NCBI GenBank assembly: GCA_034508935.3
Contig: CM067455.1
Location: 29,217,639-29,281,638, forward strand
Origin: Berghia stephanieae
Taxonomy: Eukaryota; Mollusca; Gastropoda; Nudibranchia; Aeolidiidae
Direction of reading: 5' to 3'
DNA length: 64,000 nt
Below are positions 36,393-47,481 of this stretch, piece after piece. The notes beneath the pieces are model-generated. The model searched no databases and had not been told where the DNA came from. It was given only the letters and a program-made list of their open reading frames with translations. Both the position numbers and the translations under genes were made by a program. Positions within the stretch are counted from its first letter, which is position 1; the number at the start of each line of letters is the position of its first letter.

Positions 36393-36540
36393 TGTTACAT
36401 ATTATTATTAATAGAATATTAGATATATCGATTATGTACTCATCCTCTTGACTAGACCCAATTAAAGATGGCCGACATATTATCATGTGTTCCTTGTTGA
36501 TGTTTATAAATTAAGATTACTTGAGCTAGACTATATAAGA
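36393..36540 (+). repeat. 3' LTR of G1
   Basis: 148 bp, preceded by the purine tract and followed by the GTAAG target duplication at 36,541-36,545. Confidence 0.85.
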
Positions 36541-37023
36541 GTAAGTACCTCCCTGCCCACTATGGGAAGTCAGGAACCCCACCCAGTATATCAATTATGA
36601 TAAATATTATATAAATATATGCACAATACATACTCTTTGTTTTCGTTTGGTTTGCTATTCTTGTTTTGTCCAAGAGAGATTGTACCTGGGTATTGGGGTG
36701 GGATCTGAACTGTGATATATTTATGTGGGGTTGGACTGGACTTACTAATTGGGGGAAGGGGGGGGGGTGTCAGATAAAAAAGACAGAGTATTTGTTGTTA
36801 TATCCTATGTGCCGCTACCTTTCTCTGAAGGCTAACTAAAAGGCAAGAGGGAAATGAAAAAAAAAAAAGAATCTAACGCATGAAATTTCTGTGTTGTTCT
36901 ATTCTATGATTCTGTCTTTAATGATAAATGATTGGCTTTGTCTATCAACTTGGACAGATGAGTTTTAATTTTGTTGTTCAGTGCTTTGGATACAATTTTG
37001 TAGTCTGTGTTTAAAAGGAATAT

Positions 37024-37708
37024 TATCTGACATCTGCATTTTTTGCGGCCGCAAATGGCAATTTGCGGCCGGAAATATCAGGGCGATCCGCAAATGTGGG
37101 CAAATTTCCCAAAATTGGCAAATCGTGGCAAATTTGGGGAAAATTGGCAAATCACGTGGCAAATTTTGGGGAAAAAAAAGAAGCGAAAACAAAATACAGT
37201 GGACTCCGGATAAGACGATGCCCAGGGGAACCGAGAAAAAAATCGACTTATCCGAAAATCAACTTAACCGGAGGGTAACCAAATGAGCAAAAACTCATTT
37301 GAACAAAGCAAACCAATCTAGAATAAGTATGTCCCTTCATATCGCGCGGTCTCTGTAGTGGTCGTCAGAGGTTACCCCAATAGCCCCATAGAGGAATCAG
37401 AATACATAACAATCGGAATTTGAGATTTTAAAAAAGCGGAATCAACTTATTGTTATTGACTATGACATGCTTTGCAACAGAAAATGTAATAGACAATCCA
37501 AAAGTACTCAAATGATTAAAAATAAAAAATGTGTAAAAATGTACAGATTGTGTAAAGACTAAGAATGGGGTCAAATAATAATAGAGAACACACAGGTCCT
37601 GGCCGTCTGAGAGCAAAGCATTGAATGGATGGATTTAACCTTGTCAGGACCCTCCTCCCCCCACCCCTCCCACATACACACACCTAATCAAGCAAACGCG
37701 CGTGCCGG

Positions 37709-37746
<38 letters not shown>

Positions 37747-39088
37747 ACGGACACAGGGCTAAAATTAAATAGGGAAAGAAGCTGACCGTACTCAAATAAT
37801 ATTATTACCGATTGAAGCCAACATATAATATTACCAAGGTCATTGACCTCACGAATCGGAGTCACAATAATAATAATAATAATAATAATAACTTCGGTCA
37901 ACCCCACTCCCAAACATAAAATATTATCCGACATCAGCAGCACACACTTTGAAGAGACTAATCAGACATACAAAATGTGTGTTGATTGACCATAGGAGAT
38001 GACGAAATAAGCCATAGCTCACTTTTTTTTTCGCTAGAGATTTTTTTTTTTTTATTTTCCTTGATGGGAAAGGTGAAAAGCGGAATTTTTGCCTTGAATG
38101 TGAAATGTATACCAATTAAGTGAAATTATTCCGCGAAAAGCTGAAGGGTAGGAGCCTCTAGGTCAAGGTCATGCTTCTTGTAAATCGTCGAGACAGAAAT
38201 AGCTGGTATGCCAATTTCCTATGCGATGATTTTCTGTCGCATGCCAAACTTTCCAAATGCATCGAATCTTGAATCTTCCTTTTCCGCGATAGGTTTGCCA
38301 TTGTAGTTGTAGACTTGACTCGAATTATTCTTGATAAAATTGATACTAATTAAGAGGGCCATTACATAGGATGGCCTGGGATTAGAACCAAAAAAAAAAT
38401 CTTGAACTTGAAGTTGCGAGAATGTAAAATTTGAGATGGAGAAATTAAAGTTATTCAATACTGCTCATGTACATTGAACACGGACGTCAGGCAAAGCACC
38501 TACATTACATCGATGTGCGCCAATCGTTCGCGGATATTCTTAACCACTTAAAATTCTTACTGGTAGCTTTTTTAACCAATGGAAATACTTGTTTATTTGT
38601 GATTTTTTTGTAGTCATGAGTGATAAGAACATCGACTTAAGCGACATCGACTTATGTGGAGTTTTTTTTTTTTTTACTAATGTTGTATAGGAAGAAGGGG
38701 GAGGGACCAAGAAAAAAAATCGACTTAGGTAAAAATCGACTTAGGCAACGTCGACGTATCCAGAGTGCACTGTAACGAAAGAAAAAAGTGCGAAACTTGA
38801 GAAATGTTGCAGCTTTGCCTGGGCCCAAACCAAGGGAAGCTACTCTCTACGGATAATGATCCTTTAATATCTTTGTAACAACGCTATTGTGTCAATTAAT
38901 AAATGTAGCCTCCTTAAATGTAATAAATTGTCTTTTATATATTTTTTTAATGTATCGCGTGTTAATTTTTACTGAAACGCTTAGTTCTCCTCGGCAAATT
39001 TTTTGGTAAATCTTGGTCTTTTTGGCAAATTTTGGGGTTTTTTTTTTGGAAAATTTTAGGTCCCAATTTGGCAAAAAATGCAGATGAC
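37024..39088. mobile_element. DNA transposon with CTG(A/T)CATCTGCATTTTTTGC ends, probably hAT-like
   Basis: The left end CTGACATCTGCATTTTTTGC (from about 37,027) recurs inverted at the right end (GCAAAAAATGCAGATGACAG, to about 39,090). AGGAATAT stands on both sides (37,016-37,023 and 39,089-39,096), an 8-bp duplication inside LINE sequence. Subterminal regions repeat GGCAAATTTGGGG-like words on both sides. Exact ends are uncertain by a few bases. A complete pogo-like element sits inside. Confidence 0.7.
37197..38772. mobile_element. pogo/Tigger-like DNA transposon, decayed
   Basis: The ends CAGTGGACTCCGGATAAGAC and, inverted, CAGTGCACTCTGGATACGTC are flanked by TA on both sides, as in the Tc1/mariner/pogo superfamily. 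ATCGACTTATCCGAAAATC-type subterminal repeats are typical of Tigger elements. On the minus strand about 38,170-38,260 reads FGMRQKIIA, then EIGIPAISVSTIYKKHDLDL after a stop, recalling the CENP-B/pogo N-terminal helix-turn-helix. The rest of the transposase, including the DDE core, is missing, so it is non-autonomous. Confidence 0.8.
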
Positions 39089-39230
39089 AGGAATATGGGT
39101 CTGTATTGCTTGACGTCTGTTATGTCATTTCCTTTTGGTTTGAGGATTATGTTTGATGTGTTTTGACTCTTTTATAATTGTCCTTCTTTACACATTTCTT
39201 TTGATTAATTGCACACAAAAAAGGTGTCTT

Positions 39231-39564
39231 TGTAAGGGGGAAGGAAACTCTGTAAAGTTCAACATTTTAGACCATATGGACCTGGGGACTTGTTTGTGTC
39301 CATATTGTCTATATTATTGTGTTGTAGGTATTCGTGGGTCATCTCTAGATCTAGCTGTTCCTTGTTCACCTGTTAGCTTTTTTGTAAATTTAGTGTAATG
39401 ATCTAGTATATCTGGTGATGCTTTGCCGCGCGTTTACAATTGTTTGTAGAAATCGTAACAGGTCTTAAGTACTTCTGTCTCGTCTTTTGTTATATCCTGT
39501 CTCGTGTTCTAAGTTTATCAATCCTTCGTCTGTTCTGTAATTCATCGGCTAACCTAGCTATATT
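39231..39564. other. no gene recognised
   Basis: AT-rich sequence between LINE remains. The short open frames lack recognisable motifs. It may be unrecognised 5' parts of the neighbouring LINE. Confidence 0.4.
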
Positions 39565-39780
39565 ATTCTTCTGGACAGATAATAGACAGTTCACACATAC
39601 ATACAAATGCAACTCCAGACAAAAAAATCATACTACCCCGAGAGGACAGATACCACCACTCACAAAGAAGAAGGAAAACATCAAAAACACAATATGCAAT
39701 CATGAGAATGAACCACCACCCCTGATAATCATCACTTTAAATATCAGAGGGATGAGACAAAAGACTGTCCCTGCCCCCTC
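39565..39780 (+). pseudogene. possible LINE endonuclease start fragment
   Basis: A plus-strand frame contains LIIITLNIRGMRQKT, resembling the first strand of an AP-endonuclease-type domain (consensus like LKIxTLNVNGLR). It breaks off at about 39,780 where unrelated minus-strand LINE sequence begins. Too short for a clade. Confidence 0.5.
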
Positions 39781-39789
39781 GAGGTTTGA

Positions 39790-40560
39790 GGGACCGAATT
39801 AGTCCAAACCAACTTCTATCTTGTACAGCCAGCTCTGTCCGAAGTCAGGGAGACTACGTACAAGGGTTGCTGGGACTTTTTCAGCTCAAAACGGGAGTGC
39901 CATCCATATCATAATGTGCTTGAGAGGGGTGTCCCCATTATTAAGCCAGTTGTTTGTAAACATCTCCTGTCAGACATCGTGGTGCTGGATTGCTGCCATT
40001 ATCGGGCCCATTTTCTAGGTTTTGTTGCCAGCATTCCTGATATTATATGCATTGATTTGCAGAGTTTACATCAACCTTCTCAACGTTCTTGATTCTACCC
40101 AACACTGAAGCACAATACTCTGCAGTAGAAAAGCATAGGATTTGGGTCTGGTAACATCCTCACTGAGTACACTTTTGAGACGGATCCACACTTTACTTTG
40201 AGTAACCAACTCACAGTCAGCCGCTTATCCCAGCCTCAGGGAGGAAGTGTTCGGCATGCGCTAATGTAGACATTAAACAACACTGGCGCCAGAAGAGATC
40301 CCTAAAGGACACCATTCCTCAGTTTCCTGACTTTGCTCGTGGTTCCTTCCAGTGCGACATGGAATTGTCTTTCCCCTAAGATTAAAGAGAAGAACTTCAA
40401 GGTCTTTTGCAACTTATGATCTTTGCAAGTTTGAGCATTAACCCTTCGCACCAGACCAAATCGTATGCCGCTGATAGATCTATGAGTGCAGCACCAGTTT
40501 GCTGTTTCCACCCTTACGGATCACTGCCTTGACGTTGGTTGGAGTGCTTGAGGTATATCA
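39790..40560 (-). pseudogene. Jockey-like LINE reverse transcriptase and C-terminal fragment
   Basis: Minus-strand frames read GAALIDLSAAYDLVW (palm motif A region), RQFHVALEGTTSKVRKL and NGVL followed in another frame by LAPVLFNVYIS (consensus GLPQGSVLAPVLFNVYI). Farther along are YCASVLGRIKNVEKVDVNSA and PLKHIMIWMALPF, typical of the region after the polymerase in Jockey/CR1-type elements. Several frame changes and stops make it dead. The gap to about 40,820 holds no recognised feature. Confidence 0.7.
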
Positions 40561-40824
40561 GGGGCAAAGGAGTAAATCTGGTTGCCCATCCGTCACTAGA
40601 CCATCCTGGATGTCGAGCCTATAAGCAGGTGCCCTGAACAGCCCGCACATTATAAGTGACAGAATGGAGTTTCAACCCGACACCCAAATGGCTTCGGCTA
40701 TACCAGGTTCCGCACTACATCTTTATACATAATGTAACATTCCAGCATGGTTTCCTTGAACGTTTTTGCATGTCCCATGGCATTTGATGGGGAGGGGAAC
40801 AGGGGGGGGGGGGGGGGGGGAAAG

Positions 40825-41035
40825 CAGTATGGCTCAGCTGTAGGGACTTTGCATTGCACCTGAAAGATACCTAGTTCGAATATCCACCATATTATGTGGT
40901 CGTCAGCAAGCCAATTCTCCCTAGCTCAATTTACAGAGCTGTGCTGCGGTTGACACCTGGGCTATTCCAGTCTTCCTTATGAATATTCCCTAAAATAAAT
41001 TTCCTCATGAGGATGAATAAAGGGAACTTACTTTA
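40825..41035 (+). mobile_element. tRNA-like SINE (family S2), copy 2
   Basis: The clearest S2 copy: head TATGGCTCAGCTGTAGGGAC and B-box-like AGTTCGAATATCC, then the 3' end GAGGATGAATAAAGGGAACT. It follows a G-run at 40,803-40,820. Confidence 0.7.
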
Positions 41036-41844
41036 TTGATATGTTACAAGTGTGCGTGTGTGTGTGTGTGTGTGTATATGTATACAGTGTGCAAATGACT
41101 TTGGCAATAGTACGGCAGGCAAGACAGCGATTCCTTAAGTCATGACTGATCACAATGTCCGAGTAACTGGACGCTTTTTTACCCCTTTTTTTCTTTTAAT
41201 TTTCAATTCATTTTTACAATGTATAAAAGCTGTATTCAAAAGGCAATTTTTAAAAAATCATAGACCAACTTATTTAATGACCATTTTAATTAGTATTAAT
41301 TATATCAGTTGGATTTAACTTCGACGTGCTAGATGTTGTTGGGGCGATGGAATGATTCAAGAGCAATGTTTACTTTCATTCTTCATCCTAATCCGCCATA
41401 ACAACAATAATATTTGCTAGTTATAGTTCCATCGCAGATGGCAGAGAAAGATAAAACAGTCGCAAAAAGGGGAAATCCAAATTGAGTTGTGTACATCTTC
41501 ATGATTAAAATAATGATATGAATGCGTGTATGAAGGGACGAATTAGTGAAAACAAAAGAGATATGTCATTTCTAAAAAAATATTATACTGCTATATTGCG
41601 GAAAATAACGTAGATCAAGACAAATCTTTTAAGCAATCAGCAGTCAAATTTATGGAAAACCCAAAGGCCAAAGGTCAAATTAAGGACTATTGATTACACC
41701 TCATCAGATATTCTAAATAACCATTTGAATCAACGGTGAAAAATAATTATATATTTTTAGATTTGCCAGTAGTAATACTGTGCTCCATGATAAAAATTTA
41801 ACATTGTTTCAAGGGAACAATGTTGATCTCTAACCCTATTTTGT
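41036..41844. other. no gene recognised; short (GT)n
   Basis: A (GT)n run lies at about 41,051-41,077; the rest is AT-rich. A word near 41,600 (AACGTAGATCAAGACAAATC) resembles 29,617-29,640, part of the microsatellite-linked repeat noted in the findings. Confidence 0.4.
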
Positions 41845-42171
41845 TAATATTATCATCATCATCATCATTATTATTAGTATTATTATTATCATCATCATCA
41901 TTATTATTAGTATCATTATTATTATTATCATCATCATCATCATTATTATTAGTATCATTATTATTATTATCATCATCATCATTATTATTAGTATCATTAT
42001 TATTATCATCATCATCATCATTATTATTAGTATCATTATTATTATTATCATCATCATCATCATTATTATTAGTATCATTATTATTATTATCATCATCATC
42101 ATAATGATGTTGACATCATTATTAGTATCAATATTATTATTATTACTATCATTATTATTATCATCAGCATC

Positions 42172-42245
<74 letters not shown>

Positions 42246-42346
42246 AATCATTATTATCATCACCATCGTTATTATTATTATTATTATTATCATTAGTAAT
42301 ATTATCGTTATAATTACTACTGATATGACGACGATGGTTATGACTA

Positions 42347-42375
<29 letters not shown>
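41845..42375. repeat. (ATT/ATC)n with higher-order period, then (ATT)n and (ACT)n
   Basis: From about 41,870 to 42,100 blocks of ATT, ATC and one AGT recur at roughly 45-48 bp, a higher-order array grown from a compound microsatellite. ATT runs follow to about 42,300 and ACT to about 42,377. Confidence 0.9.
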
Positions 42376-42378
<3 letters not shown>

Positions 42379-42689
42379 GTGGAGAGCCCTCAATATTTGC
42401 GGAGAAATAAGGCTGTTACCAACAGTAGACCTGTAAATGAGCTCTATAAAAATTGACTGAAACTGAAACTCTTCTTCGTAATTCGTCGTAGCGGTAAAAT
42501 CCAAAGAATCAAAATGAAAGGTAAACAGCAAGCTCACTTGAGCAAAGCAATGGCAGAAAACTAATTTGCGCGGGAATTAATTAGGCTACTTACCATTGTT
42601 CCTTATAATTAGGTACCCAATCAGTGAAGAAACTTAGAAACGGTCAACCAGTTTGTTTACAACACGAGGCAATCGAGATGTGCTTGTAG

Positions 42690-43291
42690 TAGGGCTGGGC
42701 GGGTACCCGGGTACCCGCGAGTAATAAAGTTAAACCGGGTACTCGGGTAAAAGGGGCGGGTAACGGGTACCCGCTTCAACAAATGGAAACCGTACTGAGA
42801 GTGATCATTTTTGGCGGTTTTAATATTTTTGAACAAAAATTGGAAATAATACAATTTTATTTACATATTTACATTTACATGACATTTTTTTCAAAAGATT
42901 TTCCTACTTTATTTTTCAATTACAATGATTTTTTTTGTTTTATTTGTTAACACACATTTGATTCAATTTTGGAATCAATAGGTTAAGACTATATTATATT
43001 AGTTCTTATCTTTTAAAGGAATCTCAGGTACTTTTATTTTATTTATTATTTATTATTTTTTCATTGTAGTTAATTATCTTTGTTTTTCACTTCAGTTTCG
43101 CTTCATTTGTTGTAATAAATAATAAATTAATAAAAAAATTAAAAAAAAATAAAAAAGCCCCCCCCCCCCTCCCCCACAAAAAAAATTTTGGGGACAAAAG
43201 TCACTCCTGCACGGGTACCGCGGGTACCCGGGTAATCAGACCACTACCGGCATTACCCGGGTAATGATTTGGGCGGGTAATCCCAGCACTA
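42690..43291. mobile_element. hAT-like miniature element (family H2)
   Basis: The ends are TAGGGCTGGGCGGGTACCC and, inverted, TAGTGCTGGGATTACCCG. Perfect 8-bp target duplications GCTTGTAG lie at 42,682-42,689 and 43,292-43,299. Subterminal GGGTACCCGGGTA words recur near both ends. The 602-bp interior is AT-rich with a C-run and no coding frame, so it is non-autonomous. Ends and duplication length fit hAT. Confidence 0.85.
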
Positions 43292-43299
43292 GCTTGTAG

Positions 43300-43890
43300 C
43301 AATCATTTAACTTTCGATTTGAAGGTGTCTACATAACGAACTTCCGGTGTTTCGAATTTTTCTTTCTCATACTTTTCCTGTCCTTCAAGTAAATGTGGTC
43401 AATTTTGGCTTAGACGAAACAGTGAAATTTATCGCTCGGCGGCTCAGTTAAAATTGGCTACGACAGGTTTCGAAAGTGAAAAAATAATTTCACGAAGGCT
43501 GTGTGAAAATACACTGGGGTGTGTTCAGACACGGCAATTCTAAAAAGCGTCGCTTAGCCTTGGCAATATATATCCATCATTAATATAAACGGCCCATGAG
43601 CTATGCGTGGCGCTGTGGAACATTCCTAGTTAACTTTACAGTCAATCGACTACGATTCATGAATTCTTTCTACTTTCTGTATTCATTTCTTTCTTCCCTT
43701 TTAAAAAATATTTGAATTTGACGAATTGACCGATTTCAGTTAATTGACTGAGAATTTACAGGTCTACAACAGTAAGGCACTCATCTATTTGACTTATTAT
43801 ACTACTGTATAATGGAAATTAAAATAGAGCCATCACCGATCAAAATCAGTCCTATTATGTAGGTGGACGAAAATGAATTTAACAAGAGGG
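43300..43890. other. no gene recognised
   Basis: Moderate GC sequence without a supported frame, splice pair or known repeat. Confidence 0.4.
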
Positions 43891-44365
43891 GTAGAATATT
43901 ATTACTATCATCATCATAATTGTTATGATTATGATTATGATGAGATGATGATATTTTATTGTTATTATTATTATAATTATTATTATCATTATATTTTTTT
44001 TATTAATATCAGTATTTTATTATTATTATCATCATCATCATTATCATCATTATTATCATTATCAATATCAGTATTTTATTATTCTTATTATCATTATCAG
44101 TATTTTATTATCATTATTATCAACATCAGTATTTATATTATCATTATTATCAATATCAGTATCATATTATTATTATGCTTATTATGATTATGATTATTAT
44201 AATGATGATGATGATGATTATAATTATTATTATTATTATTATTATTATTATGATTATGACTAGATGATGATGATGATGATGATGATGATTATGATTATTA
44301 CTATTTTGATGATGATGATGATGATTACTATTATCATTATGACGACGACGATTATTATTACTAGG
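43890..44365. repeat. (ATT)n, (ATC)n and (GAT)n microsatellites
   Basis: Mixed trinucleotides, including three or four repeats of an AATATCAGTATTTTATTATT-like unit at about 44,000-44,165. Open frames are artefacts. Confidence 0.9.
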
Positions 44366-44394
44366 GTTGACTGAAAAGTCTTAAGCCCTTTTGA

Positions 44395-44944
44395 TGTTTT
44401 TGTTTGTTTATGTTTTTAGGGGTTTTACGGCACTTGCAATGCATTAAGGTCATATCAGCGCCAGTAAAAAGGAAGAAAATGGGATAGTAAAAAGTTATAG
44501 AATTACAATTAAAGCACCCAAGAAAAATAAGACAAAGGGGAATTGGTTCAAATAGGGAACAGATGTAGATTCCAAGAGCACACTGTCAAAGTACTTAGTT
44601 TGATATCACCAAAAAGTCTCATACAGACACAAGCACAGGCCCCCATTAAGAGGAATACACTCAAATGTTTACAAATCATATATAATATGTAAATAAAACA
44701 TAATACCGTGCATATCAGTATCAGATAGATGATTTACAAGACAAAAAATATCATCTCCTAAAATTCTAACTATATACATTTGAATGTTTCCCTCCGAGCT
44801 AGGATATCCGGCCAGGGCCAGGACAAAACCAAGTAATCTCATTCAAAGACAAAGACAGAAAGATGTTGGAAAACAGATATAAAGAGATAGAAGACACAGT
44901 AAGAGCCTCCCTGCCCACTATCAGAGGTCAGGAACCTCACCCAG
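44395..44944 (-). mobile_element. R1 retroposon, copy D
   Basis: Full-length R1 with the A-rich tail in minus sense (AAAACATAAACAAACAAAAA) at the left and CTGGGTGAGGTTCC at the right. Flanks TAAGCCCTTTTGA (about 44,382) and TAAGACCTATTGA (44,945) are a plausible diverged 13-bp duplication. Its right part (from 44,564) is the start of the block repeated at 48,839. Confidence 0.8.
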
Positions 44945-45129
44945 TAAGACCTATTGAATATCTCTGAGTGTATTAAACTGACCTGTATAAACTATACATC
45001 AAAATGTGCGTAATTTACTTTTCTATTCGGTCACCACATTTTGTTTAGCTGCCATTCTTTTATTTTAACTTAACTTATTTGAAAGAACCCCTATTCCAAC
45101 ATGTCAGTCGAAGAAATAACACACACAGT

Positions 45130-45387
45130 CATGGGTGAAAGTTACTCAATGATATTAATCCTGCAAAGGCAGGTGTTCAGAAAAAAAAAATCCTGCAACT
45201 ACCAATAAGAGGAAAAAGCAGAAGTGCGGTTAATTATATAAACTACTATAAACTAAATATAAATGGCGACAGTTGCCGGTTTTTTTCATTTTCGAATTCC
45301 GGCCAGACAAAAAAAAACCGGCGAGACCTCTTTTTCAAAAATAAAAATCCGGCCATGCCGGATTTTTCCGGCGAACTTTCACCCATG
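45130..45387. mobile_element. hAT-like miniature element (family H1), 258 bp
   Basis: The termini CATGGGTGAAAGTTACTC and, inverted, CATGGGTGAAAGTTCGCCGG are flanked by perfect 8-bp duplications CACACAGT (45,122-45,129 and 45,388-45,395). The interior is rich in CCGGCCATGCCGG-like palindromes. Copies in the repeated block lie at about 49,405-49,660 (very noisy) and 53,298-53,528. Confidence 0.85.
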
Positions 45388-45395
45388 CACACAGT

Positions 45396-46207
45396 TAAGC
45401 AATAAACAGCATGCTATGATTGAGTTCTTTATTGGAGAGAGATGTGCATTCATACACATTCATAAATGGCAGAGATATGTTTAAGGTAATATGTGTGTTT
45501 GGTATTCGAACAGTTCAAAGTTGGGTTAAGTGATTATTTTCACCAACATTTATGAGCGGGCTCACAGTGGTTGCTCATAAACTGCATCAAGCAAAGCAAA
45601 TCATGAACAAATTGACAAGCTTAACCAAACCAAGGCGCCATATAGAACAATCTGACATTTTGCAAAGGCTTAGAATTTCATAGGGAAGAGTTGAATATAT
45701 CTTTCGAGAAATCCTGGGTTCCAGAAAGGTATGTGGCCATTGGATACTGATAACGCTCGCACAAATGTGTGATCACCTTGAAAGAGGAAATTTCCTTGTA
45801 GTTGTAGGACAAGCCCTTAGAGTTCCGATTTAGCTCCGAGTGACTTAAGAGACACCTCAAGGCGGCAAATTTTGTCAGTGATAGCGAGATGCAGGGAAGT
45901 GATTCAATCATTTCCAATTTTGTCACGCGAATTCCTCTTTGACGTGATAAAATGACTGGTTTGTTGTTGGCGGTTTGTGTGGATGGGAACAGTGACTATG
46001 CTAAAATTTTTAATAATACATGGAAAGGACATAAACTAAGCTTTGTTTAGATACTTTTGTCAATTTCGTATCTATTATAGTTTTGAAAATACAAAATGAT
46101 TATTATTATCATTATTATTATTATTATCATCATTATTATTACTATTATTTATTTTTATCATTATTATTACTATTATTTATTTTTATCATTATTATTATTA
46201 TTATTAT
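45396..46207. other. flank of G2; no gene recognised; (ATT)n at the end
   Basis: Unique-looking sequence present again in units 2 and 3. An 82-codon minus-strand frame at 45,678-45,926, repeated at 53,819-54,067, shows no known motif or splice context. A TTA/TCA-rich microsatellite at about 46,097-46,207 was the target of G2. Confidence 0.5.
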
Positions 46208-46436
46208 TGTTGATTGGTTCTATAAGAATACGTAACACCTTTTACTCTAAGACATCATTACATACAATTATATAACAACTTCCGTTTCTAAACCTCGCTC
46301 TCACTCACTCTCTTCTCAAGCCATCAATACTCATCACGATCATCACTCATTACTTTATCATTTATTAATAAAGTTATATCTTTTCATTCGGCTCGTCAAT
46401 GTTATTCATTGTCTTTGGTTATGTTCCCAATCATCA
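46208..46436 (+). repeat. G2 5' LTR, unit 1
   Basis: 229 bp, TGTTGATTGG to CAATCATCA. Same length and, by eye, same sequence as 54,349-54,577 and 59,165-59,393. Confidence 0.85.
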
Positions 46437-47235
46437 TGGTGGCAGCGGCGTAAAGAACTTCACTCGTCCTGTGAGTTAACAACGAAAACAATTAATTGTT
46501 ATTCTATCAAGTTCATCATTATCTCCGGGGAATCCCCCCGCATGGCATTTTCTCACTCTCAAGGGCAATAACTCTTGGAAATCAGAATTAATCGCTCCTA
46601 AGTGACATTCTCGCCAAAATTTCTATCCAAGGGAAATAACCAACTAAATTATCACAATCACTGTTTGCTTATTTTTTTTGAAAGAGTTGCATCCCTGCAA
46701 TTATGGCAACTTCGAGATCAACAATGTCAATTCCTCCGCCAAGACCACTCAACATGGAAGGCAACTTAGCTTCGAATTGGCGACAATTCTCTCGTGACTG
46801 GACTAATTTTGAAATCGCTACTGGGCTAGAAAAAGGGGATGACAGATGCTACACTCCTATCTTGCATCGGACGAGCAGCTATGAATATTTACGATGGCTT
46901 CAATTTCGAAGGAAAGGAAGAAACGTTCGAAAATATTACTGAAAAATTTAAGCTTTTCTGTGTGGGGAAAACTAATGAAAGTTATGAGAGATATATTTTC
47001 AACTCCCGACAACAAGGACAGGAAGAATCGTTTGAAATGTACCTCTCGGAGCTGAGAAAACTGATAAAATCTTGTAATTACGGCACTATTGAAGATAGCC
47101 TTCTCCGTGACAAAATCATAATTGGAATCAAATGTGAGGAAACAAGAAAACACCTGCTACAACAACAAGACCTTACACTACAAAAAGCAATTGATACTTG
47201 TCGTACACATGAAACAGCCAAAACACAACTACAAA

Positions 47236-47481
47236 ACATGACACTACAAGATCACACCATACAGAAGGTACATCAAACATGACACTACAAGATCACACCA
47301 TACAGAAGGTACATCAAACATGACACTACAAGATCACACCATACAGAAGGTACATCAAACATGACACTACAAGATCACACCATACAGAAGGTACATCAAA
47401 CATGACACTACAAGATCACACCATACAGAAGGTACATCAAACATGACACTACAAGATCACACCATACAGAAGGTACATCAA
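47236..47481 (+). repeat. 41-bp minisatellite in G2 gag, unit 1
   Basis: Six copies of a 41-bp unit beginning ACATGACACTACAAGATCAC, nearly identical to one another. Confidence 0.9.

Larger units (their letters stand above)
30640..36540 (+). mobile_element. Ty3/gypsy LTR element G1, old and broken
   Basis: A fossil with both LTRs (30,640-30,784 and 36,393-36,540), a primer-binding-type TGGTGTCAGAT after the first, a polypurine tract (AAAGAAGGGAGA) before the second, and 5-bp target duplications GTAAG on both sides. Parts in order: gag about 31,180-31,680, a decayed stretch about 31,700-32,200, reverse transcriptase about 32,290-32,950, RNase H about 33,170-33,440, and integrase about 33,440-33,488 and 34,784-35,000 with its tail to about 36,000. 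RT before integrase places it in Ty3/gypsy. It is broken in more than ten places and carries two insertions: a hAT-like element (33,489-34,775) and an R1 retroposon (35,437-35,967). LTR divergence by eye is several percent, so it is moderately old. Confidence 0.85.
30187..36586 (-). mobile_element. R1 retroposon, copy B, split by gypsy element G1
   Basis: R1 sequence occupies 30,187-30,639 and resumes at 36,541-36,586 after G1. Perfect 12-bp target duplications TATATCAATTAT lie outside both ends (30,175-30,186 and 36,587-36,598), the best boundary evidence for this family. In minus-strand sense the element begins CTGGGTGGGGTTCC and ends CCGAAAAACCCTTAAAAACA. G1 split it at GTAAG. Confidence 0.85.
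36885..39230 (-). pseudogene. L1-type LINE reverse transcriptase fragment split by a DNA transposon
   Basis: On the minus strand 39,089-39,160 reads ITDVKQYRPIF, and 36,885-37,023 continues with LLNTDYKIVSKALNNKIKTH then LSKLIDKANHLSLKTES, ending in a stop. These are adjacent blocks of the reverse transcriptase finger region (normally RPISLLNxDYK) of L1-like elements. The 2-kb DNA transposon at 37,024-39,088 separates them. It is a dead remnant; frames upstream of about 39,200 are not recognisable. Confidence 0.7.

Noticed and set aside
45678-45926. 82-residue minus-strand protein, present again at 53,819-54,067
   Set aside because: The repetition is explained by the triplicated block; there is no independent coding evidence.
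47236-47481. CRISPR-like regular repeats
   Set aside because: 41-bp units abut with no spacers, inside a retroelement of an animal genome.
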